From: Halomonas huangheensis
GTDB lineage: Bacteria; Pseudomonadota; Gammaproteobacteria; Pseudomonadales; Halomonadaceae
Reading direction: 5' to 3'
DNA length: 64,000 nt
Assembly (NCBI RefSeq): GCF_001431725.1
Contig: NZ_CP013106.1
Coordinates: forward strand, 3,472,001 to 3,536,000
Part shown: piece by piece, positions 54,620 through 63,814 of the stretch
How positions within the stretch are numbered: position 1 is the stretch's first letter
Layout of the letters: each line of letters starts with the position of its first letter
Translations under genes and position numbers: made by a program
The notes under the pieces: generated by a model
What the model saw: only the letters and a program-made list of their open reading frames with translations
Database searches by the model: none
Told to the model about the DNA's origin: nothing

Positions 54620-56140
54620 CTAGAAGAACCCCAGTGGGTTGGTGTCATAGCTGACCAGCAGGTTCTTGGTCTGCTGATAATGCTCCAGCGCGACCTTGTG
54701 GGTCTCGCGTCCTACGCCCGACTTCTTGTAGCCACCGAAGGCAGCATGAGCCGGATACTGGTGATAACAGTTGGTCCATACTCGGCCAGCCTGAATCCCG
54801 CGCCCCATGCGGAAGGCGACATTGATGTCGCGGCTCCAGACGCCAGCGCCGAGTCCAAACTCGGTGTCATTGGCGATGGCCAATGCTTCGGCTTCATCCT
54901 TGAAGGTGGTCACGGCAACCACCGGGCCGAAGATTTCCTCCTGGAAGACCCGCATGCTGTTGTTGCCCTTGAGCAGAGTCGGCTGGATGTAATAGCCATT
55001 GTCATACTTGGAGTCGAACTCAGCCTTGCCGCCCCCGGTGAGAAATTCCGCACCTTCCTCACGGGCGATGTCCATATACGACATGATCTTGTCGAATTGT
55101 TCCTTCGACGCCTGGGCACCCACCTGAACATCCGTATCCAGCGGGTTACCACGCTTGATCTTCGTGACCTTCTCCATGACCTTCGCCATCAAGGGTTCAT
55201 AGATGCTTTCCTGAATCAGCGCGCGAGATGGACAGGTGCAGACCTCGCCCTGATTGAAGAAGGCCAGCACCATGCCTTCCGCCGCCTTGTCGATAAACTC
55301 CGGCTCGGCATCCATGATGTCGGCAAAGTAGATGTTGGGTGACTTACCGCCCAGCTCCACGGTCGAGGGGATGATATTGGCCGCGGCACACTCGAGAATA
55401 TGCGAGCCCACCGGGGTCGAGCCGGTAAAGGCGATCTTGGCGATGCGTTTGCTGGTTGCCAGAGCTTCGCCGGCCTCGGGGCCAAAGCCATTGACGACAT
55501 TGACTACGCCTGGCGGCAATAGGTCACCGACCAGCTCCATCAATTTGAGAACCGAGGCAGGCGTCTGTTCGGCAGGCTTGAGCACCACGCAATTACCGGC
55601 AGCCAATGCCGGTGCCAGCTTCCAGGTGGCCATCAACAGAGGGAAGTTCCACGGAATGATCTGTCCCACCACGCCCAGCGGCTCATGGAAGTGATAGGAC
55701 ACGGTATTGGCATCGATATCGGCGGCTGTACCTTCCTGAGCCCGGATACAACCTGCGAAGTAGCGGAAATGATCCACCGCCAACGGAATGTCGGCATTGA
55801 GCGTCTCACGCACCGCCTTGCCGTTGTCCCAGCTTTCGGCCACCGCCAGCATCTCGAGGTTGGCCTCGATGCGGTCAGCAATCTTCAGCAGCACATTGGA
55901 GCGTTCAGCGGCAGATGTCCTGCCCCATGCCGGAGCAGCGGCATGAGCGGCATCGAGAGCCTTGTCGATATCTTCCGCCGTCGAGCGCGGTATCCGGCAG
56001 AACACCTCGCCATTGATCGGACTGATGTTATCGAAGTACTGGCCCTTCACCGGTGGCACGAACTCGCCACCGATATAGTTGCCATAGGTTTCATCGAAAT
56101 TGACAACCGCATCGGGTTGTCCGGGGTTGGCATAGATCAT
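54620..56140 (-). CDS. exaC: NAD-dependent acetaldehyde dehydrogenase (ExaC/AldB type)
   Basis: A 506-residue aldehyde dehydrogenase, the length of Pseudomonas ExaC. The general base is in [11 protein letters not shown] and the catalytic cysteine in [15 protein letters not shown], with [20 protein letters not shown] as the cofactor segment. ATG 56140 has AGGAG upstream; the frame continues to 56203 without support. It oxidises acetaldehyde to acetate. The LuxR-type regulator gene is divergent from it and the NosP/NahK-like pair lies 3 kb away, an arrangement reminiscent of the Pseudomonas exa region. Confidence 0.9.
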   Translation of the reverse strand: MIYANPGQPDAVVNFDETYGNYIGGEFVPPVKGQYFDNISPINGEVFCRIPRSTAEDIDKALDAAHAAAPAWGRTSAAERSNVLLKIADRIEANLEMLAVAESWDNGKAVRETLNADIPLAVDHFRYFAGCIRAQEGTAADIDANTVSYHFHEPLGVVGQIIPWNFPLLMATWKLAPALAAGNCVVLKPAEQTPASVLKLMELVGDLLPPGVVNVVNGFGPEAGEALATSKRIAKIAFTGSTPVGSHILECAAANIIPSTVELGGKSPNIYFADIMDAEPEFIDKAAEGMVLAFFNQGEVCTCPSRALIQESIYEPLMAKVMEKVTKIKRGNPLDTDVQVGAQASKEQFDKIMSYMDIAREEGAEFLTGGGKAEFDSKYDNGYYIQPTLLKGNNSMRVFQEEIFGPVVAVTTFKDEAEALAIANDTEFGLGAGVWSRDINVAFRMGRGIQAGRVWTNCYHQYPAHAAFGGYKKSGVGRETHKVALEHYQQTKNLLVSYDTNPLGFF

Positions 56141-56342
56141 GGCGCGACTCCTGTTAGGGTTCGCCGTCGTAAGCGACGTCGTTATGGTTGTGATCGAATC
56201 CATACTTGGTCTACCCAGTCTTGGTCACTGGTGCGCATTGCGACATACTGCCCTGGCAGGAGTCAGCCTCCTCCTTCGGTAGGAGGCCAGGCAGATCCTG
56301 AAAGATACCTGACATGACCAGCCCCAAGGAGGAACCACGCCC

Positions 56343-57029
56343 ATGTACCGGCTATTGGTGGCCGATGACCACCCCCTGTTTCGTGACGCCCTGGCCGGCG
56401 TGGTCGAATCCACTCTGCCGGGTAGCACCCTGAATGAAGCCGACTGTTTCAGCAATCTGCTCCTGCTCCTGGAACAGTGCGATGACGTAGACCTGGTACT
56501 ACTCGACCTCAACCTGCCTGACACCACCGGTCTCGATGGCCTGTCCCGACTGAGACAGCATTTTCCGGAAGTCCCCGTTGCAGTCATCTCGGCGCAAAGC
56601 GACCGCCGCACGGTGCTTGATACCCTGGATCTCGGGGCAGTCGGTTATGTACCGAAGTCGACACCACGCCCGGCCCTGATGAGCGCGCTACGCCAGATCC
56701 TCGATGGTCAGGTCTACCTACCTGCCGAACTGTTACGCCGCCCGCCAATCCCCAGCACTCCCCCCCCTCCTTCCGTCGCAGAAACATCAGACAGACAGCA
56801 CCAACGTCTCGAGCAGCTCACTGACAAACAGCTCGAAGTCCTGATGCTGTTGATCCGAGGGGGGTCCAACAAGGGCATCGCCCGACAGCTCGACATTGCC
56901 GAAACCACGGTCAAGACACATGTCTCCGCCATCCTCAGAAAGCTCGAAGTGAACAGCCGAGTGCAAGCGATCGTGGCAGTTGAAGAGGCCCTCCTGGCAG
57001 ATACCCTGGCCAGACGCCGCAACCGATGA
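56343..57029 (+). CDS. LuxR-family response regulator (AgmR/ErdR-like)
   Basis: A 228-residue NarL-type regulator. The receiver domain has ADDHPLFRDAL and phospho-acceptor Asp in VLLDLNLPDTTG. A Pro/Ser-rich linker (around residues 133-150) leads to a LuxR helix-turn-helix with GGSNKGIARQLDIAETTVKTHVS. AGGAGG precedes the ATG. It is divergent from the ExaC-type gene, and related regulators control alcohol oxidation genes. The histidine kinase at 58527 is the nearest possible partner. Confidence 0.87.
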   Translation: MYRLLVADDHPLFRDALAGVVESTLPGSTLNEADCFSNLLLLLEQCDDVDLVLLDLNLPDTTGLDGLSRLRQHFPEVPVAVISAQSDRRTVLDTLDLGAVGYVPKSTPRPALMSALRQILDGQVYLPAELLRRPPIPSTPPPPSVAETSDRQHQRLEQLTDKQLEVLMLLIRGGSNKGIARQLDIAETTVKTHVSAILRKLEVNSRVQAIVAVEEALLADTLARRRNR

Positions 57030-57035
57030 TGCCGA

Positions 57036-57962
57036 TCAGCTCCGGCGCCATGCCGGTGGCAAGCGATCACTCAGAAAGTCCATGAATGCCCTGACCTTGG
57101 GCGTCACATCCTTTCGGTGCCCGACGCATAGATAGATATCCATGGGCTCGGATACGGCACGCACCTTGTCGTCGCTACCCGCCTCAAACAGGGATACCAG
57201 CTCCCCTCGCTCGAGAAAGGGTCCGGCAATGAAGGCGGCCAGTCGGGTGATCCCCCCATCGGCAAGGGCCATGCGTGCCAGGACATCGATATCATCACTG
57301 ATCATGGCCACCTTGATATCCGGCTCGAAACGGATGCCATCGCGAACGAATCCCCAGCTCAGAAAGCGCCCATCCATGGGAAAGCGAAACGCCAGGCAAT
57401 CATGGTGCTTGAGCTCTGCTGGATCGTGAGGCGTGCCTGCGCGGCGCAGATAGGCCGGAGACGCGCAAAACAGGAAAGGAATAGACGCGATATGACGCGC
57501 TACCAGCCCATCTTCCAACTGTGGAGTGATGCGTATACTGACATCCACGGTCTCGCGGATATGGTTAACGCTGCGATCCGTGGTCAGCAACTCCAGTGAA
57601 AGATGGGGATAGGCGGCATTGAACTCCGGGATCAAGGGCGCCAGCACATGGCGTCCAAAGGCCGCGGTGGAAGCGATCCGCAATCGCCCACGGGGAGCTG
57701 CATGAAGAGAGGCGATGGCGTTGTGGGCCTGTTCGATATCGCGGGCAATGTGCTTGACCCGTTTGTAGTAGACCGTGCCGCTGTCGGTCAGCGCCATTCG
57801 GCGCGTCGTGCGCGACAGCAGCCTGACATCAAGCTGGGTTTCCAGGCGCGCAATGCTCTGGCTGACCGCCGCAGAGCTGATGCCCAGCTGCCTGGCACCT
57901 GCAGCGATACTGCCCGCTTCCACCGTTCGCACGAAACATTCGATAGCGCGCAGAGTATCCAT
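57036..57962 (-). CDS. LysR-family regulator
   Basis: A 308-residue LysR regulator. The N-terminal helix-turn-helix is in AGSIAAGARQLGISSAAVSQSIARLE, followed by a substrate-binding-like domain. It belongs to the broad group without a diagnostic effector. It is divergent from the DUF2798 gene, which it may control, and converges with the response regulator 6 bp away. Confidence 0.88.
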   Translation of the reverse strand: MDTLRAIECFVRTVEAGSIAAGARQLGISSAAVSQSIARLETQLDVRLLSRTTRRMALTDSGTVYYKRVKHIARDIEQAHNAIASLHAAPRGRLRIASTAAFGRHVLAPLIPEFNAAYPHLSLELLTTDRSVNHIRETVDVSIRITPQLEDGLVARHIASIPFLFCASPAYLRRAGTPHDPAELKHHDCLAFRFPMDGRFLSWGFVRDGIRFEPDIKVAMISDDIDVLARMALADGGITRLAAFIAGPFLERGELVSLFEAGSDDKVRAVSEPMDIYLCVGHRKDVTPKVRAFMDFLSDRLPPAWRRS

Positions 57963-58152
57963 CTATTCTGAAAATCGCCTTTACGAAAACTGCCTGCAAA
58001 AACAGTCGTCCTTGCAAAGGATAGTCATAATGAAGAATACGATACAGAATTATTAACCATCAGTTAATAGAGTGATTAGTCCCGCAAGTCTACTCGCTGA
58101 CATCCGGGTGGGATAGGGTAGCAACCCTCAAGACACCACCCAGGAGTCATCA

Positions 58153-58470
58153 ATGGAACCACAAGCCAACGCAGCCTCTGATCGCTCCACTGTCATCAGG
58201 AAGGACACCGCCAGAAAGAACATCATCAAGCAGGTGATAGAAAAGCGAGGATTGCCCCATCGCTGCACACCCGTGGTATTTGCCTTCTACATGGCAGGGA
58301 TCATGGCGTTCTTGATGTGCCTGGTGATCACTGCTGCCAATGGCGGCCTGGGAGAGAGCTACATGGAAACGGTGTGGGAGGCCTATCAACTGGCCATGCC
58401 AATAGCCTTTATCTGTGTGCTCATCGTCAGGCCAGTCGTGGTCAGATTGGTCACGTTGACCATTGAGTAG
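58153..58470 (+). CDS. DUF2798-family small membrane protein
   Basis: A 105-residue protein. About 35 polar residues lead into two membrane segments: FAFYMAGIMAFLMCLVITAANGG and a second with AMPIAFICVLIVRPVVVRLV. This matches the DUF2798 pattern, though the N-terminal tail is longer than usual. CAGGAG precedes the ATG. It is divergent from the LysR gene across 190 bp. Function unknown. Confidence 0.82.
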   Translation: MEPQANAASDRSTVIRKDTARKNIIKQVIEKRGLPHRCTPVVFAFYMAGIMAFLMCLVITAANGGLGESYMETVWEAYQLAMPIAFICVLIVRPVVVRLVTLTIE

Positions 58471-58526
58471 TCTGACAGATACTAGAGATATCATCGCAAG
58501 GCTGCTGATACCCCCATGGCTGGCGG

Positions 58527-59975
58527 TCACCCGTCTCGTCGTCTGCCCTTCCCCAGCAGGTGAATCAGGGTCTGGCGCAGGCGCAAGGGTTTGACCGGCT
58601 TGAACAGGCAGGGGAAACCGCGCTCACGACAACGGCGCTTGATCTCGGCATCGTGATTGGCGGTGATCAGCATCGGCATGAGATGGGGGTAGCGCCGAAC
58701 CAGCCGCTCGGCCAGGGACAGCCCGTCCTGGTCCTCGGCATTCAGGTGATAATCGATCAGCAGCACACCGCGGCGCATACTGTCCTCGACTTCGCTCAAC
58801 TGTGCTTCCAGTTCCGCAGCACACCTGGATACGCGAACGTGGCAGCCCCACCCGGAGAGCAGCGCGCTCATTGCGTCGAGAATGCTGGCATCGTTATCGA
58901 GCACCCACAGCCTGGCGTCATCCAGCGCCCCTCCCGCCTGGTGGTGAGTCACCACAGGTGTCATGGGGGGCGCAAGCTCGGCATACGGTAGCATCACGGC
59001 AAACAGTGTGCCCCGTCCCGGCTGGCTGGCCAGACGCAAAGGATGGTTGAGCAGGTGCACGATGCGATCCACGATGGCCAAGCCCAGTCCCAAGCCAGGA
59101 GACTGCCGCGACACTGGATCGTGACCACGTCGAAATTCGAGGAAAATCTCCTCGCGGCGTGCGTCCGGAATACCAGGGCCGGTGTCCGCCACGACAACTT
59201 CCAGCCCCTGCGAACGACGTCGGCACCCCAGCATGATTCGGCCACTGTCAGTGTAACGCACGGCATTGGCAATCAGGTTGCGTATCACTCGGGCCAACAG
59301 GGCCTGATCCGATTCCACCACGGCTGAGCTGGCCACATAGCAGAACCCCAGCCCCTTGGCCTGCGCCATCTGGCGAGATTCTTCTGCCAGGGTATCGAGC
59401 AGTTCATCCACCGCAAAAGGCGCCACATCCGATGTCATCACCCCCGCATCCAGGCGTGAGATATCCACCAGGGTTCCCAGCAACAGCTCCACGTCCCGCA
59501 GGGAACGACCGATCCTGTTCACCAGAACGTCAGCTTCACTGTCCAGTGGATGCTCCTCCAGCGCACTGGTGAACAGTCGAGCGGCATTGAGCGGTTGCAA
59601 GACATCATGGCTGACCGCAGCGAGAAAGCGTGTCTTGGAATGGTTGGCGGCTTCTGCCTCGCGCCGCGCCTCTTCCAGATGGGCATTGGCTTCAGCCAGT
59701 TCATCCAACGTTCGGTGCAGAGTGTCAGTACGCTCGCGCACCTGCTCGGCCAGCAACACGGCATGCTCGAATGCGCCATAGGGAGCCCTGCCTGCACCAG
59801 CGGACTCCACTCGCTCCATCAATGCCTGGCAGATACGCCGCAGCCGCCGGTTTTCCTCGAACAGTTGCTGTTCCAGGGGAGTCTTCGGCTCGCCATCGGC
59901 AACCTCACTGCGCAAGTCCAATCGCCACTCCGGTGAATGTCTGGTTAACGTGCATACCGTGATGTTGCTCGCCAT
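58527..59975 (-). CDS. Hybrid sensor histidine kinase (NahK/ErcS'-like)
   Basis: About 482 residues and no membrane segment. A coiled-coil (about residues 80-115, LAEANAHLEEARREAEAANHSK) precedes the phospho-acceptor His in FLAAVSHDVLQPLNAARLF. The ATPase domain follows (N-box NLIANAVRYTD, G-box GLGLGLAIVD), then a C-terminal receiver with Asp in VLLIDYHLNAEDQDGLSLAE. The gene overlaps the end of the FIST gene; ATG 59975 or TTG 59990 are the candidate starts. In Pseudomonas aeruginosa the equivalent pair is NosP-NahK, where the FIST protein inhibits the kinase on binding nitric oxide. Confidence 0.87.
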   Translation of the reverse strand: MASNITVCTLTRHSPEWRLDLRSEVADGEPKTPLEQQLFEENRRLRRICQALMERVESAGAGRAPYGAFEHAVLLAEQVRERTDTLHRTLDELAEANAHLEEARREAEAANHSKTRFLAAVSHDVLQPLNAARLFTSALEEHPLDSEADVLVNRIGRSLRDVELLLGTLVDISRLDAGVMTSDVAPFAVDELLDTLAEESRQMAQAKGLGFCYVASSAVVESDQALLARVIRNLIANAVRYTDSGRIMLGCRRRSQGLEVVVADTGPGIPDARREEIFLEFRRGHDPVSRQSPGLGLGLAIVDRIVHLLNHPLRLASQPGRGTLFAVMLPYAELAPPMTPVVTHHQAGGALDDARLWVLDNDASILDAMSALLSGWGCHVRVSRCAAELEAQLSEVEDSMRRGVLLIDYHLNAEDQDGLSLAERLVRRYPHLMPMLITANHDAEIKRRCRERGFPCLFKPVKPLRLRQTLIHLLGKGRRRDG

Positions 59976-61083
59976 AGGTGTTGAATCCAATCACCTGAGC
60001 GTCAGCCAGACGGCGCGAACCTTCTGCGATCATGCCCAGCGATTCGAGCTCCAGGCGGCGCAGGAAGCAGTCACAGCCGATGATCAACCCTGGACGCCCC
60101 AGGCGCGACTCCAGTCCAGCCACCGTCTCATCCAGGGCCTGTAGCTGCGAAGCAGCCCGCATGGCCGTCAGAACGATGCCATTCTCCACCGCACAGTAGA
60201 AACTTAGACTGCCATCTGTATTGACACGCTGAATCGAGCGCACGAACCAGGCGTCACCCAGCTTCACCGCCAGGGGATGACGGGAGAACACGACCTCATC
60301 CAGCGCTGCGACCGGCAGACCGACCAGGCGAGCGTACTCTTCCGCTGCCGGCAATGCATTGAGCTCCATCACCCGGCGCGCGGAAGCATCTGCCTGCGTC
60401 ACAACCAGCTTCTCACCACGTGATACCAGATGATGGGCGGAAAACACTTCAAAGGGGTGATGGGTCGTGATCAGCACTACCACAGCAGCATCACTATGGA
60501 AACGGTCTCCGGCAAAGACATGGGTATTCGTCAGGCGATTATCATCCCCGGCCGATCCGCCGAAGCTGGGAATGCCACCAAGGGCCGCATCCAGGGTGGC
60601 CAGGACCTGCTCCTCACTGGATGACAGGCCATCAAGGAGCGTCAGGGCAAAGGTCCCGATGTCCCTTCCAGGCTCCCCGGCAAAACGCTGACGAGCCTCT
60701 TGAACTAGACTATCGACCCGTCGCTGAGCCTCCACCAGCGTGACATGACCGAGTTCGTCCATCAGTGTGGCGGCAACCCCGAAGTGGCGGCGATCGAAAC
60801 CAAGCGCAACGATGCAGCCACGTTCATAGCCCGCTGGCGTGATCTCCCCTGCCGTGGTACAGCCAGCCAGGGGAATCTCGGCAAATGCTGCGTTCAAGGC
60901 CTCGCCGAGGGGATCCAGCGCATATTCTGCACTGACAAAGAACAGTACGAAGCCAAGATCGTCATGCATCAGTGCATGATGCAGCGCCTGCGCTACTTGC
61001 CTGGCATTCTGGCTGCGGCTGACCGCAATGCGCACACCAGGCATGCCGTGGAAAGAAGAAGAGAGGGGCTGAAGCCGCGCCAT
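59905..61083 (-). CDS. nosP: FIST-domain sensor protein (NosP-like)
   Basis: A 392-residue soluble protein with FIST-N (about residues 30-220, with PLAGCTTAGEITPAGYERG) and FIST-C (about 225-385, ending in VIGFNTYGEQHHGMHVNQTF). Its gene overlaps the hybrid kinase downstream, as with NosP and NahK in Pseudomonas, where the FIST protein is a heme-based nitric oxide sensor. GGGAG precedes the ATG at 61083. Heme binding cannot be confirmed from sequence; binding of another small ligand is the alternative. Confidence 0.83.
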   Translation of the reverse strand: MARLQPLSSSFHGMPGVRIAVSRSQNARQVAQALHHALMHDDLGFVLFFVSAEYALDPLGEALNAAFAEIPLAGCTTAGEITPAGYERGCIVALGFDRRHFGVAATLMDELGHVTLVEAQRRVDSLVQEARQRFAGEPGRDIGTFALTLLDGLSSSEEQVLATLDAALGGIPSFGGSAGDDNRLTNTHVFAGDRFHSDAAVVVLITTHHPFEVFSAHHLVSRGEKLVVTQADASARRVMELNALPAAEEYARLVGLPVAALDEVVFSRHPLAVKLGDAWFVRSIQRVNTDGSLSFYCAVENGIVLTAMRAASQLQALDETVAGLESRLGRPGLIIGCDCFLRRLELESLGMIAEGSRRLADAQVIGFNTYGEQHHGMHVNQTFTGVAIGLAQ

Positions 61084-61198
61084 GCAAGGACTCCCGGAGA
61101 CGTCATCCAGGACATCGTCTCAGGAGTCCCAGCGGTTCTCAACGCGACCATAGGGGAGTCATGTCACTTTCCGTGGTGCTTCTTGCCTGCCGTCGCCC

Positions 61199-61795
61199 TT
61201 ACCCCCGCTTGAAGCGCAGGCGCAGCTTGCGTCCCGGCTGTGCCTGTAGCCATGGAGCCAGCAGACGTGTCACCAGCGGAATGAAGAAGAACACCATGAC
61301 CGGGGTCAGCATTAGCGTGCTGGCCAGCACTCGCGGCACCACAGGCAAGTCGGCGAGCGCTTCACCAAACAACAGCTGGAACATCAACGAGACGGGGAAA
61401 AATGCCAGCCAGATGGCAATCGCCTGTTTCCAGCGTGGCGGTGTGCGTGGACTGGGGCTGGTAAACCATCCATCCATGCCTACCGCGCGGTGCTCTTCTG
61501 GTGCAGCGAACAGCCCTGTGCCCCGTTCCAGCCAGGCACGACGAGAGGCCGAATGCTCCCAACGCTCCAGCGTCTCGGCATCCTGAAATCGAAAGATGAT
61601 CTGATATTCGTCGTCGCCAGGCGGTGGCGCCAGAATGCCGGAGCCCAGATAGCCGGTAAAGTCAGCAGCCAGCTCACGCCCCTCATCCAGCCATCGGCTG
61701 AAATCCGCATAGCGCCTACTGGCCACGCGACGCGCAACCATCAAGGTAACGGGTTGATGTGACTGGTGGTGATACGACTGGTGGTGATGCGACAT
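61199..61795 (-). CDS. Antibiotic biosynthesis monooxygenase (ABM) domain protein with membrane anchor
   Basis: A 198-residue protein. A His-rich start (HHHQSYHHQSHQ), an ABM-type ferredoxin-like domain (about residues 17-95, with EYQIIFRFQDAETLERWEHS), then two membrane segments (about 125-175) and a basic tail. The two-helix anchor after ABM is a known variant in proteobacteria of unknown function. GGGAG precedes the ATG. The His-rich start could bind metal. It lies upstream of nosP on the same strand with a 115-bp gap. Confidence 0.82.
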   Translation of the reverse strand: MSHHHQSYHHQSHQPVTLMVARRVASRRYADFSRWLDEGRELAADFTGYLGSGILAPPPGDDEYQIIFRFQDAETLERWEHSASRRAWLERGTGLFAAPEEHRAVGMDGWFTSPSPRTPPRWKQAIAIWLAFFPVSLMFQLLFGEALADLPVVPRVLASTLMLTPVMVFFFIPLVTRLLAPWLQAQPGRKLRLRFKRG

Positions 61796-61970
61796 AGGGG
61801 TCTCCCTGTCGTATTCAGGTTGAGTCGAGCCTGGGTAAGGCCCGGGAGCTGCCGATCGACGATGTGAGCGTCAGGATCAGCGCTTCCCTGAATATTTATC
61901 TAGCAAGATACATGCCGAAAATTTCGCGACATTATGCCAGGAAAGGGAGGGATAAGCCATGAACCATAAA

Positions 61971-62020
61971 ATACGAGCTACGAGCTACGAGTAGCATAGC
62001 TCGTAGCTCGTAGCTCGTAT
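61971..62020 (-). repeat. Head-to-head heptamer hairpin after fruA
   Basis: Three units of the GCTCGTA-type heptamer face three inverted units. The arms (61971-61991 and 62000-62020) are perfectly complementary over 21 bp, with loop TAGCATAG. It lies 12 bp after the fruA stop, and would make a very stable RNA hairpin, perhaps serving as terminator, although no T-run follows. Confidence 0.9.
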
Positions 62021-62032
62021 CCAGGCCATGCG

Positions 62033-63814
62033 TCAGCCGCTCTGCATCACCGCCATGGGCTCGGCTTCCCGACGCTTGAGCATTGCATAGCCCAGCCCGG
62101 TGAACAGTGAGCCAGCGATGATGGCCAGCAGATAACCGACCACGGGCGTGATGGCATTGGGGATCAGCAGTACGAAGACACCTCCGTGCGGCGCCATCAG
62201 CTTGGCCCCCACCAGCATCGAGATGGCACCGGTCACTGCACCACCAAGCATCGATACCGGGATTACCCGCAGCGGATCACGTGCGGCGAAGGGGATCGCA
62301 CCTTCGGTGATGAAGCACAGCCCAAGAACAAAGGACGCCTTGCCGGCCTCGCGCTCGGCCTGGGCAAACTTGCTGCGGGCGGCGAAAGTGGCGATGCCCA
62401 TGCCGATCGCCGGCACCATGCCCGCTGCCATGATCGCAGCCATGGGCGCGTAGGTCTCGGAGGCCAGGAGTCCAACACCGAAGGTATAGGCCGCCTTGTT
62501 GACCGGCCCGCCGAGATCGAAACACATCATCGCGCCCAACAGAATGCCCAACAGTACCGCATTGGTGGAGCCCATGCCTTCGAGGAACACGGTCAAGGCA
62601 GACAGGATTCGCGCCACTGGCTCACCGACCACATAGATCATCACCAACCCGGTGATCAGGCTCGCTACCAGTGGAACAATCAGGATCGGCTTGAGCGACT
62701 CCACGCTGGAGGGCAGGCGCACATAGTGGATCACTGCCTTCGCCACATAGCCGGCGAGGAAACCGGCAATGATGCCACCAATAAAACCCGCGCCGAGATT
62801 AGCCGCCAGCATACCGCCGATCATGCCTGGAGCAATGCCGGGGCGGTCGGCAATCGAGTAGGCTATATAACCGGCCAGCACCGGCACCATCAGCGCGAAT
62901 GCAGTACCGCCACCGATATCCATCAGTGCCGCCGCCAGAGTACCTTGCTCCTTGAATGCCTCGATCCCGAACACGAAGGACAAGGCAATCAACAAGCCCC
63001 CGGCCACCACCATCGGTAACATGAAGGACACCCCGGTCAGCAGGTGCTTGTAGACGCCCTTGTCCTTGAAACTGCGCGCGCCTTCGGAAGACGCCTTGGC
63101 TCCCGCTTGAGCGTCGCTTTCCACTTGAGCCTCGGTCAACGCGGACCCTATGGTCTGGCGGGACTTCTTGAGTGCGTTACCGGTAGAAGTTCGATAGATC
63201 CGTTTACCGGCAAAGCGGCTGGGGTCAACCTCGATATCACAGGCCAGAATCACCAGATCCGCAGCCGCTATTTCTTCATCGGTCAGCTTATCCTGAGCCC
63301 CTACCGAGCCCTGAGTCTCGACACGGATCTCATGGCCGAGACCACGGCCGGCCTCGGCCAGTGCCTCAGCGGCCATGAAGGTATGGGCGACTCCGGTCGG
63401 ACAAGCGGTCACGGCGACAATGCGCTGCGCACCTGCGCTGCTCGCTGCCGCTGCTACACTCGTCTGGACTTCCTCATTCAACGGCGTAAAGACGCTGGCA
63501 TCATGCTGTGCCTGCTGCAGGAATTCACCGGGCTGCGGCAGAGCCTGACTCGTCTGGCCACGATAGAGCCGCTTGCCACTGAAGCGCTGTGCGTCAGGCA
63601 GATGATCACCGACAGCGATGATCAAATCTGCGTTGGCGATGGCTTCTGCTGAAACCGGCGCAAGGCGTTCGAGACTCGAGTGCACCTCGAGCTCCATCTG
63701 CCAGCCCAATGCCTGAGCAGCGGGCTTGAGACGTTCTGCGATCAGATAGCTGGTCGCCGTCCCGCTATGGCAAGTGGCAATCAGAATCACGTTCATGCCT
63801 GTACTTGTGCTCAT
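62033..63814 (-). CDS. fruA: Fructose-specific PTS enzyme IIB'BC, FruA
   Basis: A 593-residue inner-membrane protein. Two IIB domains come first: a degenerate IIB' (about residues 8-100; ATCHSGTATSYLIAERL) and the active IIB with phospho-Cys in VTACPTGVAHTFMAAEAL (about 130-230). The IIC domain (about 255-590) has FMLPMVVAGGLLIALSF and FITEGAIPFAARDPLRVIP. It imports fructose as fructose 1-phosphate. The ATG overlaps the fruK stop by 4 bp (ATGA), as in fruBKA operons. Confidence 0.94.
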   Translation of the reverse strand: MSTSTGMNVILIATCHSGTATSYLIAERLKPAAQALGWQMELEVHSSLERLAPVSAEAIANADLIIAVGDHLPDAQRFSGKRLYRGQTSQALPQPGEFLQQAQHDASVFTPLNEEVQTSVAAAASSAGAQRIVAVTACPTGVAHTFMAAEALAEAGRGLGHEIRVETQGSVGAQDKLTDEEIAAADLVILACDIEVDPSRFAGKRIYRTSTGNALKKSRQTIGSALTEAQVESDAQAGAKASSEGARSFKDKGVYKHLLTGVSFMLPMVVAGGLLIALSFVFGIEAFKEQGTLAAALMDIGGGTAFALMVPVLAGYIAYSIADRPGIAPGMIGGMLAANLGAGFIGGIIAGFLAGYVAKAVIHYVRLPSSVESLKPILIVPLVASLITGLVMIYVVGEPVARILSALTVFLEGMGSTNAVLLGILLGAMMCFDLGGPVNKAAYTFGVGLLASETYAPMAAIMAAGMVPAIGMGIATFAARSKFAQAEREAGKASFVLGLCFITEGAIPFAARDPLRVIPVSMLGGAVTGAISMLVGAKLMAPHGGVFVLLIPNAITPVVGYLLAIIAGSLFTGLGYAMLKRREAEPMAVMQSG

